From Thermoplasmata archaeon (GTDB lineage Archaea > Thermoplasmatota > Thermoplasmata > Lutacidiplasmatales > UBA184), in contig JAKAAX010000011.1 in assembly GCA_021802125.1 (NCBI GenBank), forward strand, positions 1-64,000: a stretch of 64,000 nucleotides of DNA, given 5' to 3'. The notes under the pieces were generated by a model. The model was not told the DNA's origin. It saw only the letters and a program-made list of their open reading frames with translations, and ran no database searches. Shown here in pieces: positions 8,266 to 17,900 of this stretch; within the stretch, counting starts at the first letter, position 1; every line of letters starts with the position of its first letter. The position numbers were made by a program, and so were the translations under genes.

Positions 8266-8337
8266 GGGCGTGTAGATCAGCGGAAGATCGCTGCTTTCGC
8301 AAAGCAGAGGCCGTGGGTTCAAATCCCGCCACGTCCA
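8266..8337 (+). tRNA. tRNA-Ala (anticodon CGC)
   Basis: The acceptor GGGCGTG pairs with CACGTCC and contains the G3:U70 wobble pair that is the identity mark of tRNA-Ala, with discriminator A at 8337. The D-arm is GTAGATCAGCGGAAGATC, the anticodon stem-loop CTGCT/TTCGCAA/AGCAG gives CGC, and the T-arm has GGGTTCAAATCCC. There is no intron, and CCA is not encoded. The antisense strand translates to a false protein with the RDLNPRP string. Confidence 0.97.
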
Positions 8338-8656
8338 CTCCCTCCCAGGTCCGGTCCGCAGTGTACCGGCCCCACCTTTCTTTGGCGGAGGCGCTCCTTC
8401 AAATACGACGAACGGCATCCGTTTGTCAGACATGCGTCGGACGCGCGGTACACCCCCCGCAGGCCCCCATGGCCGAGCGCAGAGAAGCCCAAGCTCCACG
8501 CCGAGAGCTGCCTCGTTCACGATCTTTCCGCGGGCGATCGAGAGACCCCGCAACACCGGCGGGCGACTCCCGTCCATGGGAGGTTCGACCGCCCCCGAGC
8601 GCAACCTTACCCTCTCCTCCGGACCGTCCACGCACCTCGCCCACCCCAGCCGACCC

Positions 8657-8848
8657 ATGGTCTGTCGATGGTGCGGGGCGCGCGCCTTTCTGAACCCCAC
8701 CCTCAGGATCTCCTTCTGCGAGCTCCACGGCTTCGCCAGTCCGCTCGACGCCGGTGACCTCCACTTCAGCCGCGTCGACCGAGGGACGGCGCCCGACGGG
8801 TACGCCACGAACCGTGCGGGCGGGTCCTGGGCGATCCCGGCGGGATAG
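8657..8848 (+). CDS. small putative zinc-finger protein
   Basis: A 63-residue protein starting ATG at 8657 with a metal-binding pattern at its N-terminus: C-x2-C in CRWCGARAF, then 13 residues, then C-x2-H in CELHGF. This would suit one zinc ion. The rest is polar with no known domain. The frame stays open upstream to an ATG at 8432, which sits about 29 bases after a TATA-like AAATACG at 8401, so a 138-residue form is possible. However, residues encoded by 8432-8656 are mostly Arg/Pro/Ser/Thr and do not look like a folded domain. I recognise no family. Confidence 0.45.
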   Translation: MVCRWCGARAFLNPTLRISFCELHGFASPLDAGDLHFSRVDRGTAPDGYATNRAGGSWAIPAG

Positions 8849-9179
8849 ATCCGGCAAGCACCGCCACACGGCGGCGCGGGTGGCGCGCGGAGGGGCTGCG
8901 GACCGCGCACGCGGTCGAGGGAGCACGGCTCGCTGCGGGCAAGAGACGATGGAAGCCTCGAGAGCTCTGTCGTCCTCCGGGCGATAGACGCACTCGCTCC
9001 CACGGGAAAGCGGAGGGCGAGCTCACGACACCGGCTTCTTCCGACGGTTCGCACCCGCACTCAGGGATGGTGCGGGGCCGGGGGGGAGGAGGTCGTCCGA
9101 GGTCCACGTTCCCCCGGCTTGAGCGACATCTAATTGCCCTGGGACCTCTCCCGCGCGTCCACGGGAGGACCGCCGGACC
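8849..9179. other. intergenic stretch without a recognised gene
   Basis: No convincing reading frame or structured RNA is seen. It contains GC-rich inverted segments, such as GCACGGCTCG and nearby complements, but none matching RNase P or SRP RNA core motifs. A TATA-like CTAATT at 9130-9135 near the right end probably serves the gene at 9180. The stretch 8338-8656 before the small zinc-finger gene is likewise without a supported feature apart from the TATA-like element near 8401. Confidence 0.4.
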
Positions 9180-9980
9180 GTGCCCAAGGACCCGAAGAGC
9201 GCCCAACGGAACCCGGTCACCCCCCTGCCGAAGGTCGACCCGCGCTTCGTCTCCCCCGTCCTTGCGACGGTGGTCCAACGCTGGACCCTGTCCGAGGCCG
9301 ACCCTTCCCGCGAGGCGGCGGTGGCCCTGCTGTCCAGGCTAGTGGGGACCGCGGGCGATGGCATGGACCCCGAGCGTGCCCGCCGTTTGCTGGACTGGTT
9401 CGTGCGGGAGTACGTTCCCGTGTGGCTGGACAGCGCGGGGATGATCGGAGAAGCCCGCTCGCTCCGGAGACTGCCGGCCGTGATCAACGCGACCGCCGCG
9501 GACCGGGCCAACGAGGCGTTGGTCAAGGTCCTCGCCGCGGCCCAGACCGACGCCCAACGAGCTCAGGAGCAGCTACGCACCTCCATCTCCGGCGCCCACG
9601 AGGAGAGCGCCCCCAAGATCGCGGAGGCCTGGAACGCCGCCGTGGACCTGATCGAGGAGGTCGTCCGGGGAGAGGAGGTCCGCTCCCTGGAGGCCGGCAC
9701 GACGGCGGGAGCCCGCGCGGGAGCCGCGGAGCTCGCCAAGCGCGCGGGGTGGAACCTGGGGGTCAGCGCCGCGGAGATGCTCGCGCAGAGCATCGCCTGG
9801 AGGAAGGCCGAGCCCCAGGTCGCCTCCTGCGTGGCCGCTGCCGCCAAGGGAGAGGAGTGGACGGGACGCGCCGCCGAGGCCAAGGAAGCGGCGGCCGAGG
9901 CGCTCACCCCGGCGGTCCACGAGCTGAGCCGGCTTGCGGTGCACCTGATCGAGCAGCTCATCCATCCCCGATACACGTGA
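9180..9980 (+). CDS. helical protein of unknown function
   Basis: A 266-residue soluble protein rich in Ala, Glu and Arg and almost wholly alpha-helical by pattern. Residues 30-100 form an apparent helical bundle (SREAAVALLSRLVG, DPERARRLLDWFVREYVPVW). Residues 110-260 repeat segments of the type AEAWNAAVDLIEEVVRG and AAEAKEAAAEALTPAV. There is no signal peptide, membrane helix, Cys pair or nucleotide-binding motif. The GTG start at 9180 lies about 47 bases after a TATA-like CTAATT, with GGGAGG some 15 bases upstream. It is convergent with the antiporter gene, 42 bases away. The coding character is convincing (restrained composition and a long frame), but I cannot assign a role. Confidence 0.65.
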   Translation: MPKDPKSAQRNPVTPLPKVDPRFVSPVLATVVQRWTLSEADPSREAAVALLSRLVGTAGDGMDPERARRLLDWFVREYVPVWLDSAGMIGEARSLRRLPAVINATAADRANEALVKVLAAAQTDAQRAQEQLRTSISGAHEESAPKIAEAWNAAVDLIEEVVRGEEVRSLEAGTTAGARAGAAELAKRAGWNLGVSAAEMLAQSIAWRKAEPQVASCVAAAAKGEEWTGRAAEAKEAAAEALTPAVHELSRLAVHLIEQLIHPRYT

Positions 9981-10022
9981 GACGGGCCTCGACCCTCGGA
10001 GGGGAGCCGGAGCCCAGGGCGT

Positions 10023-11318
10023 CTACCGGGCCGGCGCGGGGGACGGAGGCCCACGGGGGCTCTTCGGGACCTCGTCCGGTCGACTCTCGGGCTTCGCGAG
10101 GGCCGCCCCGATGGGAGCGATGATGGTGGTCACGACCCCCACGGCGGCCACGAGCGTGAAGATCTCCACGGTGAAGACACCCGAGGCGAGCAGGATCGTG
10201 GCGATCGCCAGCTCCACCGCTCCCCGGCCGTTGACGAGCGACGCCACGGCGGCCGCCTGGCGCGGTGTCCAACGGAACATCAGAGGCACCACGGCACCGG
10301 CCGCGAACTTGCTCAAGCAGGCGAAGAGCAGCAGGGCCCCGAAGACCAGCTCGACCTGCAGGTGGAGCAGGGGGGTCAGGTCCATGTTGAGACCCACCAG
10401 CACGAAGAAGAGCGGAATGAAGAATCCCCAGGTCATCGTGCCGAAGACCCGGCCGATCTCGCGACGTGCGACCGGGCCCGCGCTCTCTCGGGTCACCAGA
10501 AGCCCGGCGTAGAAGGCCCCCACCAGGAAGGTGAGCCCCAGGGCCTGGGAGAGGAGGGAGGAGGAGAGCGCCATGATGAGGAGCAGGGCGAACCACACCT
10601 GCCGCTTCCGGAGCGGACGCGAGAGCCTCTGCTGGAGGCGGGCCCACGCCGGTCCCTGGCGCAAGAGCTTGAGGACCTGGTGGATCGTGAGGATCGTGAA
10701 GAGGAACACCCCGACCTGGAGTAGGGCGATGACCAGGCCCCAAGGGTCCGAGGAGCCCTTCGAGGACTGCAGCAGGACCGCGAACGTGGTCATCGCGGCG
10801 AGCTCGTTGACCACCGCCGCCCCCAGGACCATCGAGCCGAGCCGGGTCTTCAGGAGCTTCAGCTCGATCAGGATCACGGCCATGACCGGCAGTGCCGTGA
10901 TCGAGAGGGTGAGCGAGATGAACAGGTCCTGGGTCTCTCCGAGACCGGGGAAGACCTGGGGGACGAACCAAGCGCCGACCAGGAAAGGGAAGAGGAAGAT
11001 CGACACTCCGAGGACGGCGGAGAGCGCGCCCGTGTTCCAGAGGTCCTCGGGAACCACCTCGAGCCCCGCCATGAAGAGGATGAAGAACACCGCGATCGTC
11101 TCCACGGCGTTGAGGCCGGGCCCGACCGGACTGTTCGACGACATCGAGAGCCCGAGGTGGGGACCGAGCAGCGTCGGGCCGAGCACGATGCCCACGGCGA
11201 CCTGCCCCACGAGGGCCACGTGCCCAAGCCGGGCCGCCACCTCCCCCGCCAGGACGGAGCAGCCCAGGAGCAGGAAGAGCGCCGTCAAGAAATCCAAGGT
11301 GAGAACCCGCCTGCCCAC
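10023..11318 (-). CDS. CPA2-family Na+/H+ or K+/H+ antiporter (KefB/NapA-like)
   Basis: A membrane protein of about 431 residues with roughly 12-13 hydrophobic helices and the CPA2 landmarks: an early GQVAVGIVLGPTLLG helix, the FILFMAGLEV segment, the unwound helix SITALPVMAVIL, and the TRLGSMVLGAAVV run before the ion-binding helix. At the ion-binding dyad, where the family has Asp-Asp or Asn-Asp, this protein reads Asn171-Glu172. The last 20 residues or so are a Pro-rich tail. No TrkA-N domain follows. The GTG at 11318 is only 13-20 bases after the TATA-like box at 11331-11338, so a TTG at 11297 (MDFLTALFLLLG) fits transcription better. The family call is secure, the ion is not. Confidence 0.85.
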   Translation of the reverse strand: MGRRVLTLDFLTALFLLLGCSVLAGEVAARLGHVALVGQVAVGIVLGPTLLGPHLGLSMSSNSPVGPGLNAVETIAVFFILFMAGLEVVPEDLWNTGALSAVLGVSIFLFPFLVGAWFVPQVFPGLGETQDLFISLTLSITALPVMAVILIELKLLKTRLGSMVLGAAVVNELAAMTTFAVLLQSSKGSSDPWGLVIALLQVGVFLFTILTIHQVLKLLRQGPAWARLQQRLSRPLRKRQVWFALLLIMALSSSLLSQALGLTFLVGAFYAGLLVTRESAGPVARREIGRVFGTMTWGFFIPLFFVLVGLNMDLTPLLHLQVELVFGALLLFACLSKFAAGAVVPLMFRWTPRQAAAVASLVNGRGAVELAIATILLASGVFTVEIFTLVAAVGVVTTIIAPIGAALAKPESRPDEVPKSPRGPPSPAPAR

Positions 11319-11330
11319 TCGGGTCGTCGA

Positions 11331-11338
11331 ATAAATAA
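11331..11338. promoter_or_regulatory. AT-rich shared promoter between divergent genes
   Basis: ATAAATAAGG stands out in otherwise GC-rich DNA. On the minus strand it reads CCTTATTTAT, about 35 bases before an in-frame TTG of the antiporter. On the plus strand AAATAAG lies about 42 bases before the ATG at 11378. It may drive both genes. Confidence 0.45.
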
Positions 11339-11377
11339 GGCGCGGAGAACGTCCGGCGACCGGGAGGGGCGTCCTCG

Positions 11378-12697
11378 ATGCAGCGCTCGCAGCTCGCGGC
11401 AGGGGTGGTCCTGCTGGTGGTCGGGCTGGCGGCGATCACGCTGACCGCGCTCGAGTTCCCCCATGTCACGACCCCGCTCAGCGGCTCCCGGCTCGGGCCG
11501 GGGCAGACGGAGACCCTCCCCGCCAGCTCCGCGGTCCCTTCGAACGCGACCGTCGGCGTGCTGGGCCTCCCTCGGGGAGAATATCTCTTCGTGAACTATT
11601 CGCTCCAGGCGGCGAACTCCTCGGCCTCGGACCTCGCCGCGTACGTCCTGAACGCGACGCAGTGGTCCGCCTACAACGCAACGCTCGCGCAAGGGACCGT
11701 CCTGCCCACCGAGTGGATCTACTCGGAGGCCCAGCAGGCCTCCGGCACCTGGTCGCTGCCCCCGCGCTCCGATTCGCCCTTCGCGGTCGTCTATCTCGAC
11801 CTTAGCGGGGGCAATGGGACCGTGACCGAGTCCGCGTTCACCTCGCTCTATGCCAACGGCTCCGACCCTCGTCCTTTCCCCCTGCCGACCGTCCTCACCC
11901 TCGTCTCGCACGCTCCGGTCGAGGGAAGGGTGGTCTCCCAGCTGCCCACGCTGGGCTCCCAGGCCTATGCGGTCGGCGGAAGCCTCTCGGTCTCGGTCAC
12001 CTCCACCGGGGACGCGCGGCTTTTCCTCCTCTCCCCGAACAACACCACCAGCTGTCCGGGGCTCACCTTCGAACCTGGGGCCCTGGCCTGTCAGGGGGCC
12101 TACAGCTTGTTGGGCGGAATCTCCGGTTCCGCGACCTCGCTCTCCTGGTTCGCCCCGGTCCACGGCGTGCTCAAGGGTTGGACCCTGGTCTTTCTCTCCA
12201 CCCTGGACGGGCCGACGCTGCTCAAGTACAACGTGACCGAGTGGGACCTCCCCAGCGGGACCGTGCTCGACACCCCGACGCTGGTGACGGCGCTGGGGGC
12301 GAGCAGCGGGTTCTTCGGGTTCCTGGCGATCACCGGGGCCTTCGTGGGCCCCACGGGCGGAGAGGCCCCGGTCCGTCGGTCGGTCCCGTCGTCGCCTCGC
12401 CCGACCGCCGATGCGATCTCGCAGACGCCCCCGCGACCCGATGTCGACGGATGGCGCAGGGAACCCGTCGTCAATAGGACCGCACTTCGGACAAGGTCCC
12501 CCGCCGCGGGCACCACCAGTTCTCCCGCCGGCCCGAGCCCCCAGGCACGTGGTTCCTCGGCGAGCAGTCTCGCGGGGAGGGTGACCTGCGGGCTGTGCGG
12601 TACCGGTTACTCGCTCAAACGGGGAGGTCCAAGCTGCCCCGTGTGCGGGTCGAAGAGCGTCGTGTTCTCTTCGGCGACAGGGATGGAACTCCGATAG
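11378..12697 (+). CDS. membrane protein with extracellular domain and C-terminal zinc ribbon
   Basis: A 439-residue protein. Residues 5-27 (LAAGVVLLVVGLAAITLTAL) are a signal/anchor helix. Residues 30-300 form a Ser/Thr/Asn-rich, beta-type exterior domain with several N-x-S/T sequons. A second helix (around 302-320, ALGASSGFFGFLAITGAFVG) returns the chain to the cytoplasm. After a polar linker, residues 405-428 make a zinc ribbon with two knuckles, CGLCGTGY and CPVCGSKS. The same idea (membrane protein with a cytosolic Zn-ribbon) recurs at 30,690. GGGAGGGG about 8 bases before the ATG is a good Shine-Dalgarno. No known family is recognised. The cytosolic ribbon suggests contact with another protein or nucleic acid. 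Confidence 0.65.
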   Translation: MQRSQLAAGVVLLVVGLAAITLTALEFPHVTTPLSGSRLGPGQTETLPASSAVPSNATVGVLGLPRGEYLFVNYSLQAANSSASDLAAYVLNATQWSAYNATLAQGTVLPTEWIYSEAQQASGTWSLPPRSDSPFAVVYLDLSGGNGTVTESAFTSLYANGSDPRPFPLPTVLTLVSHAPVEGRVVSQLPTLGSQAYAVGGSLSVSVTSTGDARLFLLSPNNTTSCPGLTFEPGALACQGAYSLLGGISGSATSLSWFAPVHGVLKGWTLVFLSTLDGPTLLKYNVTEWDLPSGTVLDTPTLVTALGASSGFFGFLAITGAFVGPTGGEAPVRRSVPSSPRPTADAISQTPPRPDVDGWRREPVVNRTALRTRSPAAGTTSSPAGPSPQARGSSASSLAGRVTCGLCGTGYSLKRGGPSCPVCGSKSVVFSSATGMELR

Positions 12698-12732
12698 CCC
12701 GTCCCCCTGCCGGGACGCTCGCCCTCCCAACG

Positions 12733-12738
12733 CTTATC
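12733..12738 (+). promoter_or_regulatory. TATA box of the coiled-coil gene
   Basis: CTTATC is centred about 31 bases before the GTG at 12767, which implies a leader of only a few bases and supports that GTG as the start. Confidence 0.5.
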
Positions 12739-12766
12739 TCCCGCGGCCATCCTGTAGGACCCGGGA

Positions 12767-14887
12767 GTGTTCTCGTTGGCGGCTCCTCAAGCTCAGGCCA
12801 GGCCATCTCCGCAATCTCAACTGAACCTTCTGCAAGCGGTGCTCCTCTTCAGCGCCGACCATTCGCGTGGCGGCCGCAACCCGGTGACCCGCGAAGACTA
12901 CGTCCGGAACATCCGCAAGTCCCTGGGCGGCGCCGCGTACAAGGACATCAAGGACGCCCTCAACAAGCTGCAGAAGTCGAACCTCGTCCGCATCGAGCAG
13001 CTCGGCCCGGAGGACTTCCAGATCCACATGACGCCCCAGGGCCTCGACCTGGTCCAGCGGGCCCGCGGGAACGCGCCCGGCGGGGAAGCCGGAGGAGCGG
13101 CGACGGCTCCCGTACCTCCTCCGCCCCGCGCGGGTCCGGCGGCTGCGCCCCCGGCTCGAGCAGTGGCCCCTCAGCCTCCACCCTCGCCTCCTCCACCGCC
13201 TCCACCGGCGGTCGCCGCGACTCCCCCTCCGCCTCCTCCCCCCCCTTCGCCGACCGCTTCGGCCCCGCCTTCCGCCACCACGGTCGATATCGCCGCCGCG
13301 GCGCCCTCGAACGAACCTGACCCGCTGCGAGCGTTCGTGGCCTCGCCATCCGGCCCCTCCGTTCGGACCGAGACGGCGACCCCGACCGTGACCTCTCCCC
13401 CCTCCGAGGAGCCTGCGGAGGAGAACTCCCGGCCCTTCACCGTCGTCGGGCGGGCACCGTCAGCCGCGAAGGCCGAGGCGGCCACCCCGGACTCCGCGAC
13501 CGCTCCTGGCCCGGCCTCGCCCGCCGCTGCCGCCCCCCAAGCCGAGGCGACCTCGAGCGCTCAGAGCGAGGAGCTGGAGGCTCGCCAGAAGGCGTTGGAG
13601 GAGCGCGAGCGCGCGCTCACCGAGCGAGAGTCCCAGACCCAACAGCGTGTGGAGGAGATCGCTGCCCGGGAGAGCGCGGTCCACGCCGCCGAGGGACAGC
13701 TGATCGAGCGCGACACCAAGCTCACCGAGCGGGAGGAACACCTCCAGGCCCAGGAGCAGGACGTCTCCACGAGGGCGAGCGCTCAACAGCAGGAGTCCGC
13801 GAAGGAGGCCACCGACCGCGAGGCGGCCCTGGCCGAGCGAGAGAAGCAGCTTGCCGAGCAAGAGCAGGCGCTCCAGTTGCATACCCAGGAGATGCAGACG
13901 CTCCAGCACGACCTCGAGGCGCACCAGATCGAGCTGCAGCGGCGCTACCAGGAACTGGACGCGCGCGACCAGGCCCTCTCCCAGCGCGACAAGGCCATCT
14001 CCGAGAGGGAGGGGCAGGCCCCGCAAGGAGCGCCCGCCGCTCCTCCCCCGGGCTCCGTCGAGGAGGCGGACCTTCGCAAGCGCGAGTCCGAACTGGAACA
14101 CCAGCAGGGCGAGGTCGGCCGACGGGAGACCGAGGTCCGCTCGCTCCGCGAGGAGCTCGAGAAGCGGGAGCTGGCCACCCGGGAACGCCTGAAGGCCCTG
14201 GGGGCCCGGGAGGACAAGCTCCGCGCCGACGAGGGGGCGCTCCGGGACCGGGAGACCCACCTGCTGTCGCAGGAGGAACAGTGGGAGACCGTCCGCCGGA
14301 ACCAGGAGCAGGAGCTCCAGCGCCGACAGATGGAGGCCGAGCAGATCTCTACCGCCGCCCGGACGCGACTGAGCGAGGTGGAAGAGCGGCAGGCCCGCAT
14401 GAACGCCATGGAAAGCCAGCTCACCGCGATGCAGGAGACCCTCCGTCAGAGGGAGGCCAAGATCTCCGACCGGGAGCAGGCGCTCAACGGAAGGGAGATC
14501 GAGATCACCCGGCGAGAGAACCTCGCGAGGGGGGTCGAGGACCGTCAGGCCCGGCGGGCCGCCGAGCTTGAACAACAGTCCAACCTGTTGCGCGACCGTG
14601 AGGGATCGCTCCAGGGACGCGAGCGGCAGATCTCCATGCGCGAGGGCGCGGTCCAGCGCCAGAACGAGGAGATCGACCGGCGCCGCCGGTCGCTGGAGGA
14701 GCGCGAAAGCGCCATGCTCCAGCACGGCCAAGCCCTTCAGGAGCACGAGAACCAGGTCGAGGCCTTGGAGCACCAGAGGGCCCAGGTCCGAAAGAACATG
14801 CGCGAGGCCCACGAGGGGCTGCGCGCCCACGTGCAGCGGCACCACGGCGGCGGCGACGCCGGTTCCAACGGCGGGAACGAGGGCTGA
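12767..14887 (+). CDS. winged-helix / Pro-rich / long coiled-coil protein
   Basis: A 706-residue cytosolic protein in three parts. Residues 18-105 resemble a winged helix (TREDYVRNIRKSLGGAAYKD, then KLQKSNLVRIEQL and a short hairpin). Residues 106-260 are Pro/Ala-rich and disordered. Residues 265-680 are an almost unbroken coiled coil built from heptads of the type LxxREQxL and xRE, for example ALAEREKQLAEQEQAL and ERERALTERESQ. It ends in a short His/Gly-rich tail. The GTG start is supported by the TATA box upstream. It could be a DNA-linked structural or scaffolding protein; ATPase motifs of SMC/Rad50 proteins are absent. It is convergent with the pilus-cluster giant gene. Function unknown. 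Confidence 0.7.
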   Translation: MFSLAAPQAQARPSPQSQLNLLQAVLLFSADHSRGGRNPVTREDYVRNIRKSLGGAAYKDIKDALNKLQKSNLVRIEQLGPEDFQIHMTPQGLDLVQRARGNAPGGEAGGAATAPVPPPPRAGPAAAPPARAVAPQPPPSPPPPPPPAVAATPPPPPPPPSPTASAPPSATTVDIAAAAPSNEPDPLRAFVASPSGPSVRTETATPTVTSPPSEEPAEENSRPFTVVGRAPSAAKAEAATPDSATAPGPASPAAAAPQAEATSSAQSEELEARQKALEERERALTERESQTQQRVEEIAARESAVHAAEGQLIERDTKLTEREEHLQAQEQDVSTRASAQQQESAKEATDREAALAEREKQLAEQEQALQLHTQEMQTLQHDLEAHQIELQRRYQELDARDQALSQRDKAISEREGQAPQGAPAAPPPGSVEEADLRKRESELEHQQGEVGRRETEVRSLREELEKRELATRERLKALGAREDKLRADEGALRDRETHLLSQEEQWETVRRNQEQELQRRQMEAEQISTAARTRLSEVEERQARMNAMESQLTAMQETLRQREAKISDREQALNGREIEITRRENLARGVEDRQARRAAELEQQSNLLRDREGSLQGRERQISMREGAVQRQNEEIDRRRRSLEERESAMLQHGQALQEHENQVEALEHQRAQVRKNMREAHEGLRAHVQRHHGGGDAGSNGGNEG

Positions 14888-14982
14888 GCTCCTTCGTCCG
14901 CTGAAGAGGACGGGGAACCTCTCCCCTCGTCGGCCCCGCTCCGCTGAGGTCCGCGTCGCGTCGCGCCCGGGTCGCGGGCGTC

Positions 14983-17900
14983 CTAGTCCACGGCCAGCGT
15001 GCCGCCGAACGACCAGGTCTCGGGAGCTCCCCCGCCGATGAGGATCGTGGGGGAGTCCGCGAGACCTCCACCGGTCCCGCCGATGTCCGCCTCGGTGCAG
15101 GCGAGGTTCGCGGAGAGGAAGGCGTAGGTCGACGGGGCCCCCTGGTCCCCGGTGGAGAGCGTCACGTTCCGGTAGACGAACTGGAGCAGATGGGGCATCG
15201 CGGAGGCCAGCATCGTCGGGTCCGCCGAGAGCGCGCCGAGCCCGTAGGCGATCTGTTCGTTGTTGTACTCGTACCACTGCAGGAAGTCCGAGACGTTCCC
15301 CTGCTGGACCGGGTTGCCGAAGAGCCCACCCGGTTCCTGGAGGTCGACCGTGAAGTTGGCGCCGCGGGAGGCCCCGACGAGCGTGGAGTACTCGAGCGCC
15401 GTGGAGAACCCGAACTCCGTCACTCCTGAGGTCTTCGCAGCGCCCAGGTTGTCGAACAGGAGCGCCGCCTGCCACTTCTGCTCAGCCACGTAGCTCGAGA
15501 ACGCCCCGGGGTAGGGGAGGTAGCCGGCGACGGCCTGCGAGAAGGCCGTGCTCGCCGCCGCCGGTAGCCCACCCACCCCGCCCACGGAGAGCTCAGCGGG
15601 GTAGCTCAGGAGCGGCCCAGCGTAGGGGACGCTCAGCGAGGGATAGCTCGACGAGGTCGTGGTGGCTGCGGGGAAGGCGAAGCTCGGGGAGCCCGTGAGC
15701 GTGAGCCGGTACGGGGTCTGGAACGATTGCCAGTAGGCGTTCAGCGTGTAGGCCCCGGGCAGGTTGGAGTTCACCGGTCCGCAGAAGAGGTTCGCGGCTG
15801 GGGGCGTCGGTGACCAAGCCCCGCAGAACCCGTGCGTGGGAGGAGCCGCCGGTGTGGCCCCGTTGAAGTTGTTGTCCACGAAGTAGTTGACCCCGACCTG
15901 CGGGCCGGAGAAGGAGAGGTTGTACTGGTAGAGGTTCCCGAAGGAGGAGGGGCCCGGGTACCCGTAGTAGTTGAACTGGTCGGCCCCGGTGTTGAGCTGC
16001 CCGAGGTACCCGTCGAACGCCGGAACGGTCCAGGCCACGTCCGTGAAGGGACCGCCCCTCGGGACATTCGTGAGCTCGGAGTTGAGAAGCGCGAACTCCC
16101 CCTGGACGGTCGTCTCGTAGGTCCCGGCGGTCGCATCGAGCGCGTTGCGAGTGGTGTTCTCGAGCAGGGTCAGGTTCTGCGACCAGGGGGCCGAGGCGCC
16201 CACCGCACGGTCGGGCAGCGCGGCGAGCAGCGACGCCTGGTCCTTGCCCTCCGCGGACAGGACCTTGCCGATCGAGGTCACCTTCGAGAGGAGATTGTCC
16301 AGGGGCACGCTGACGTAGGTGCCGGGGACGAAGTTCGGGGCGGCCTGGTAGTCCTTGCCGACCAGCCCGAGGACCCCGCGCGTCTGCACGTAGGCCGGGT
16401 CGAGCGGTTTCGGGGTGGAGAGACCGTCCCACCCGCTCCCCAGGTTCCAGGGAGTGACGATGGTGATGGGAATGTCCATGTTGACGGGGATCGAGAGGTT
16501 GAGCTGGGTCCCGACGTCGTAACCGTGCTGGGCCAGGGCGAGACGACTCCCGTTCAACACGAGAGAGATGGCGCCGTGCAAGGACACGGTCCAGGTCGAG
16601 CTCATGGGTGCGATCCCCATGTTCGAGCTATCGTTCTGCGGGTCCACGAGATGGATCGTGGAAGTCGGAGCTCTCCAGGTGAAGGTGAGCCCGTTCCCCC
16701 GCATCTGCATGCCTTCGGCGAGCCCCTGCAGGGTCTCGTTGAAGATCTGCCCGTCGGCCAGCGCGTTCGTGAAGTTCCCCTGCCAGAACTGGTACGGCAC
16801 GCCGTTCTGCAACCAAGGTTTGTCGATGACCGCGGTCTGGTTGGCCATCTGTTCTATCCCCGAGTTCGCCGAGGCGTAGGCCTGAGAGAGCCAGCCGCCC
16901 GCGGACCCCATGGCCCGGGTGTCGTTGACCTCGGGCGCGCCGATGTACTGAAGGATCCAGTTGGTGAAGTTCCCCTGGTCGTAGGTGGGACAGGCGCCCG
17001 TGTACCCGCAGGCCCAGTAGCCGTCGCCCGTGTTGTTCTTGACGTCCCACCAGGACTGGCCGAGCCCGATCCCGGGCGCCGTGTCGTAGTGGATGTCGTC
17101 GAGGCCATAGGGAGCCGACGCCGCCGCGCATCCGGGGTGCGTTGAGCCCAGGAGGGCGCAGGTCACGGCCCCGGCCACGTTGTTCCACGTGTGGCTCGGC
17201 TGGCCCGTCCCTTCCTCGTTGAACCAGTAGTTCATGGCGTAGTTGTAGGCGACACCCTCCGCCCCGATCCCCCCGCAGCCTCCGCCGATGGCGTAGGCCG
17301 GGTCGTTGTAGATCGTGTCCGAGCACTGCCCGAACCCGAACCCGCCCTCGGGGCAGTACCCGCCGGAAGGGTCGTTGTAGCCCATCCAGTCGATGACGGA
17401 GATGTAGGTCTCGTTCTGGACGTTGATCGCGAAGTCGGGCTCGTGGAAGGGGTAGGGCGAACCGTGCTGGACCCCCGGGCTCACGACGTTGTACTGGGCC
17501 GCGTCCATCAGCCCGTAGTCGATCGCGCCGACGGGCGAGGTCGGAATGACCCCGGCGGAGCCGTACCATAGCATGTACATCTCCTGGAAGTACAGTCGTG
17601 CGGTGACCCTGGCGATGTCGCTCATCGTCCACCAGGTGGGCTGGTCAGGGTAGGGGTTGTCCGGCCCCATCTGCGAGGGGTGCGAGGCTCCGTAGATCCA
17701 AGTGTTGTTGAGCCAGGTGGAGTTGGAGGCCTCTGTCGCGAGCTTCTGCAGGGCGAGCGCGAAGGGGTAGGCGAAGAGCTGGCTCGTGCCGTTCGTGAGG
17801 AGGCTGTAGGTCGTGCTGTTCAGGATCTGGGCGAGGCCGGCAGGGGACTGGAGGTAGGGGATGCCCGCCTGGGCCCAGGTGAGGTTCGTCCCCGCCTTGT

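Noticed and set aside
8116..9060. Minus-strand open frame with the string RDLNPRP
   Set aside because: This string comes from reading tRNA-Ala backwards, a well-known false protein; the rest is Arg/Pro-rich and overlaps the small zinc-finger gene.
8849..9179. Possible RNase P or SRP RNA
   Set aside because: I looked on both strands for the conserved core strings and did not find them; only generic GC-rich pairing.
13570..14800. SMC/Rad50-type ATPase because of the long coiled coil
   Set aside because: No Walker A, Walker B or signature motif at either end.
13460..15475. 671-codon minus-strand open frame
   Set aside because: Antisense to the coiled-coil gene and then out of frame with the giant surface protein; its Leu/Arg runs mirror the heptad codons.
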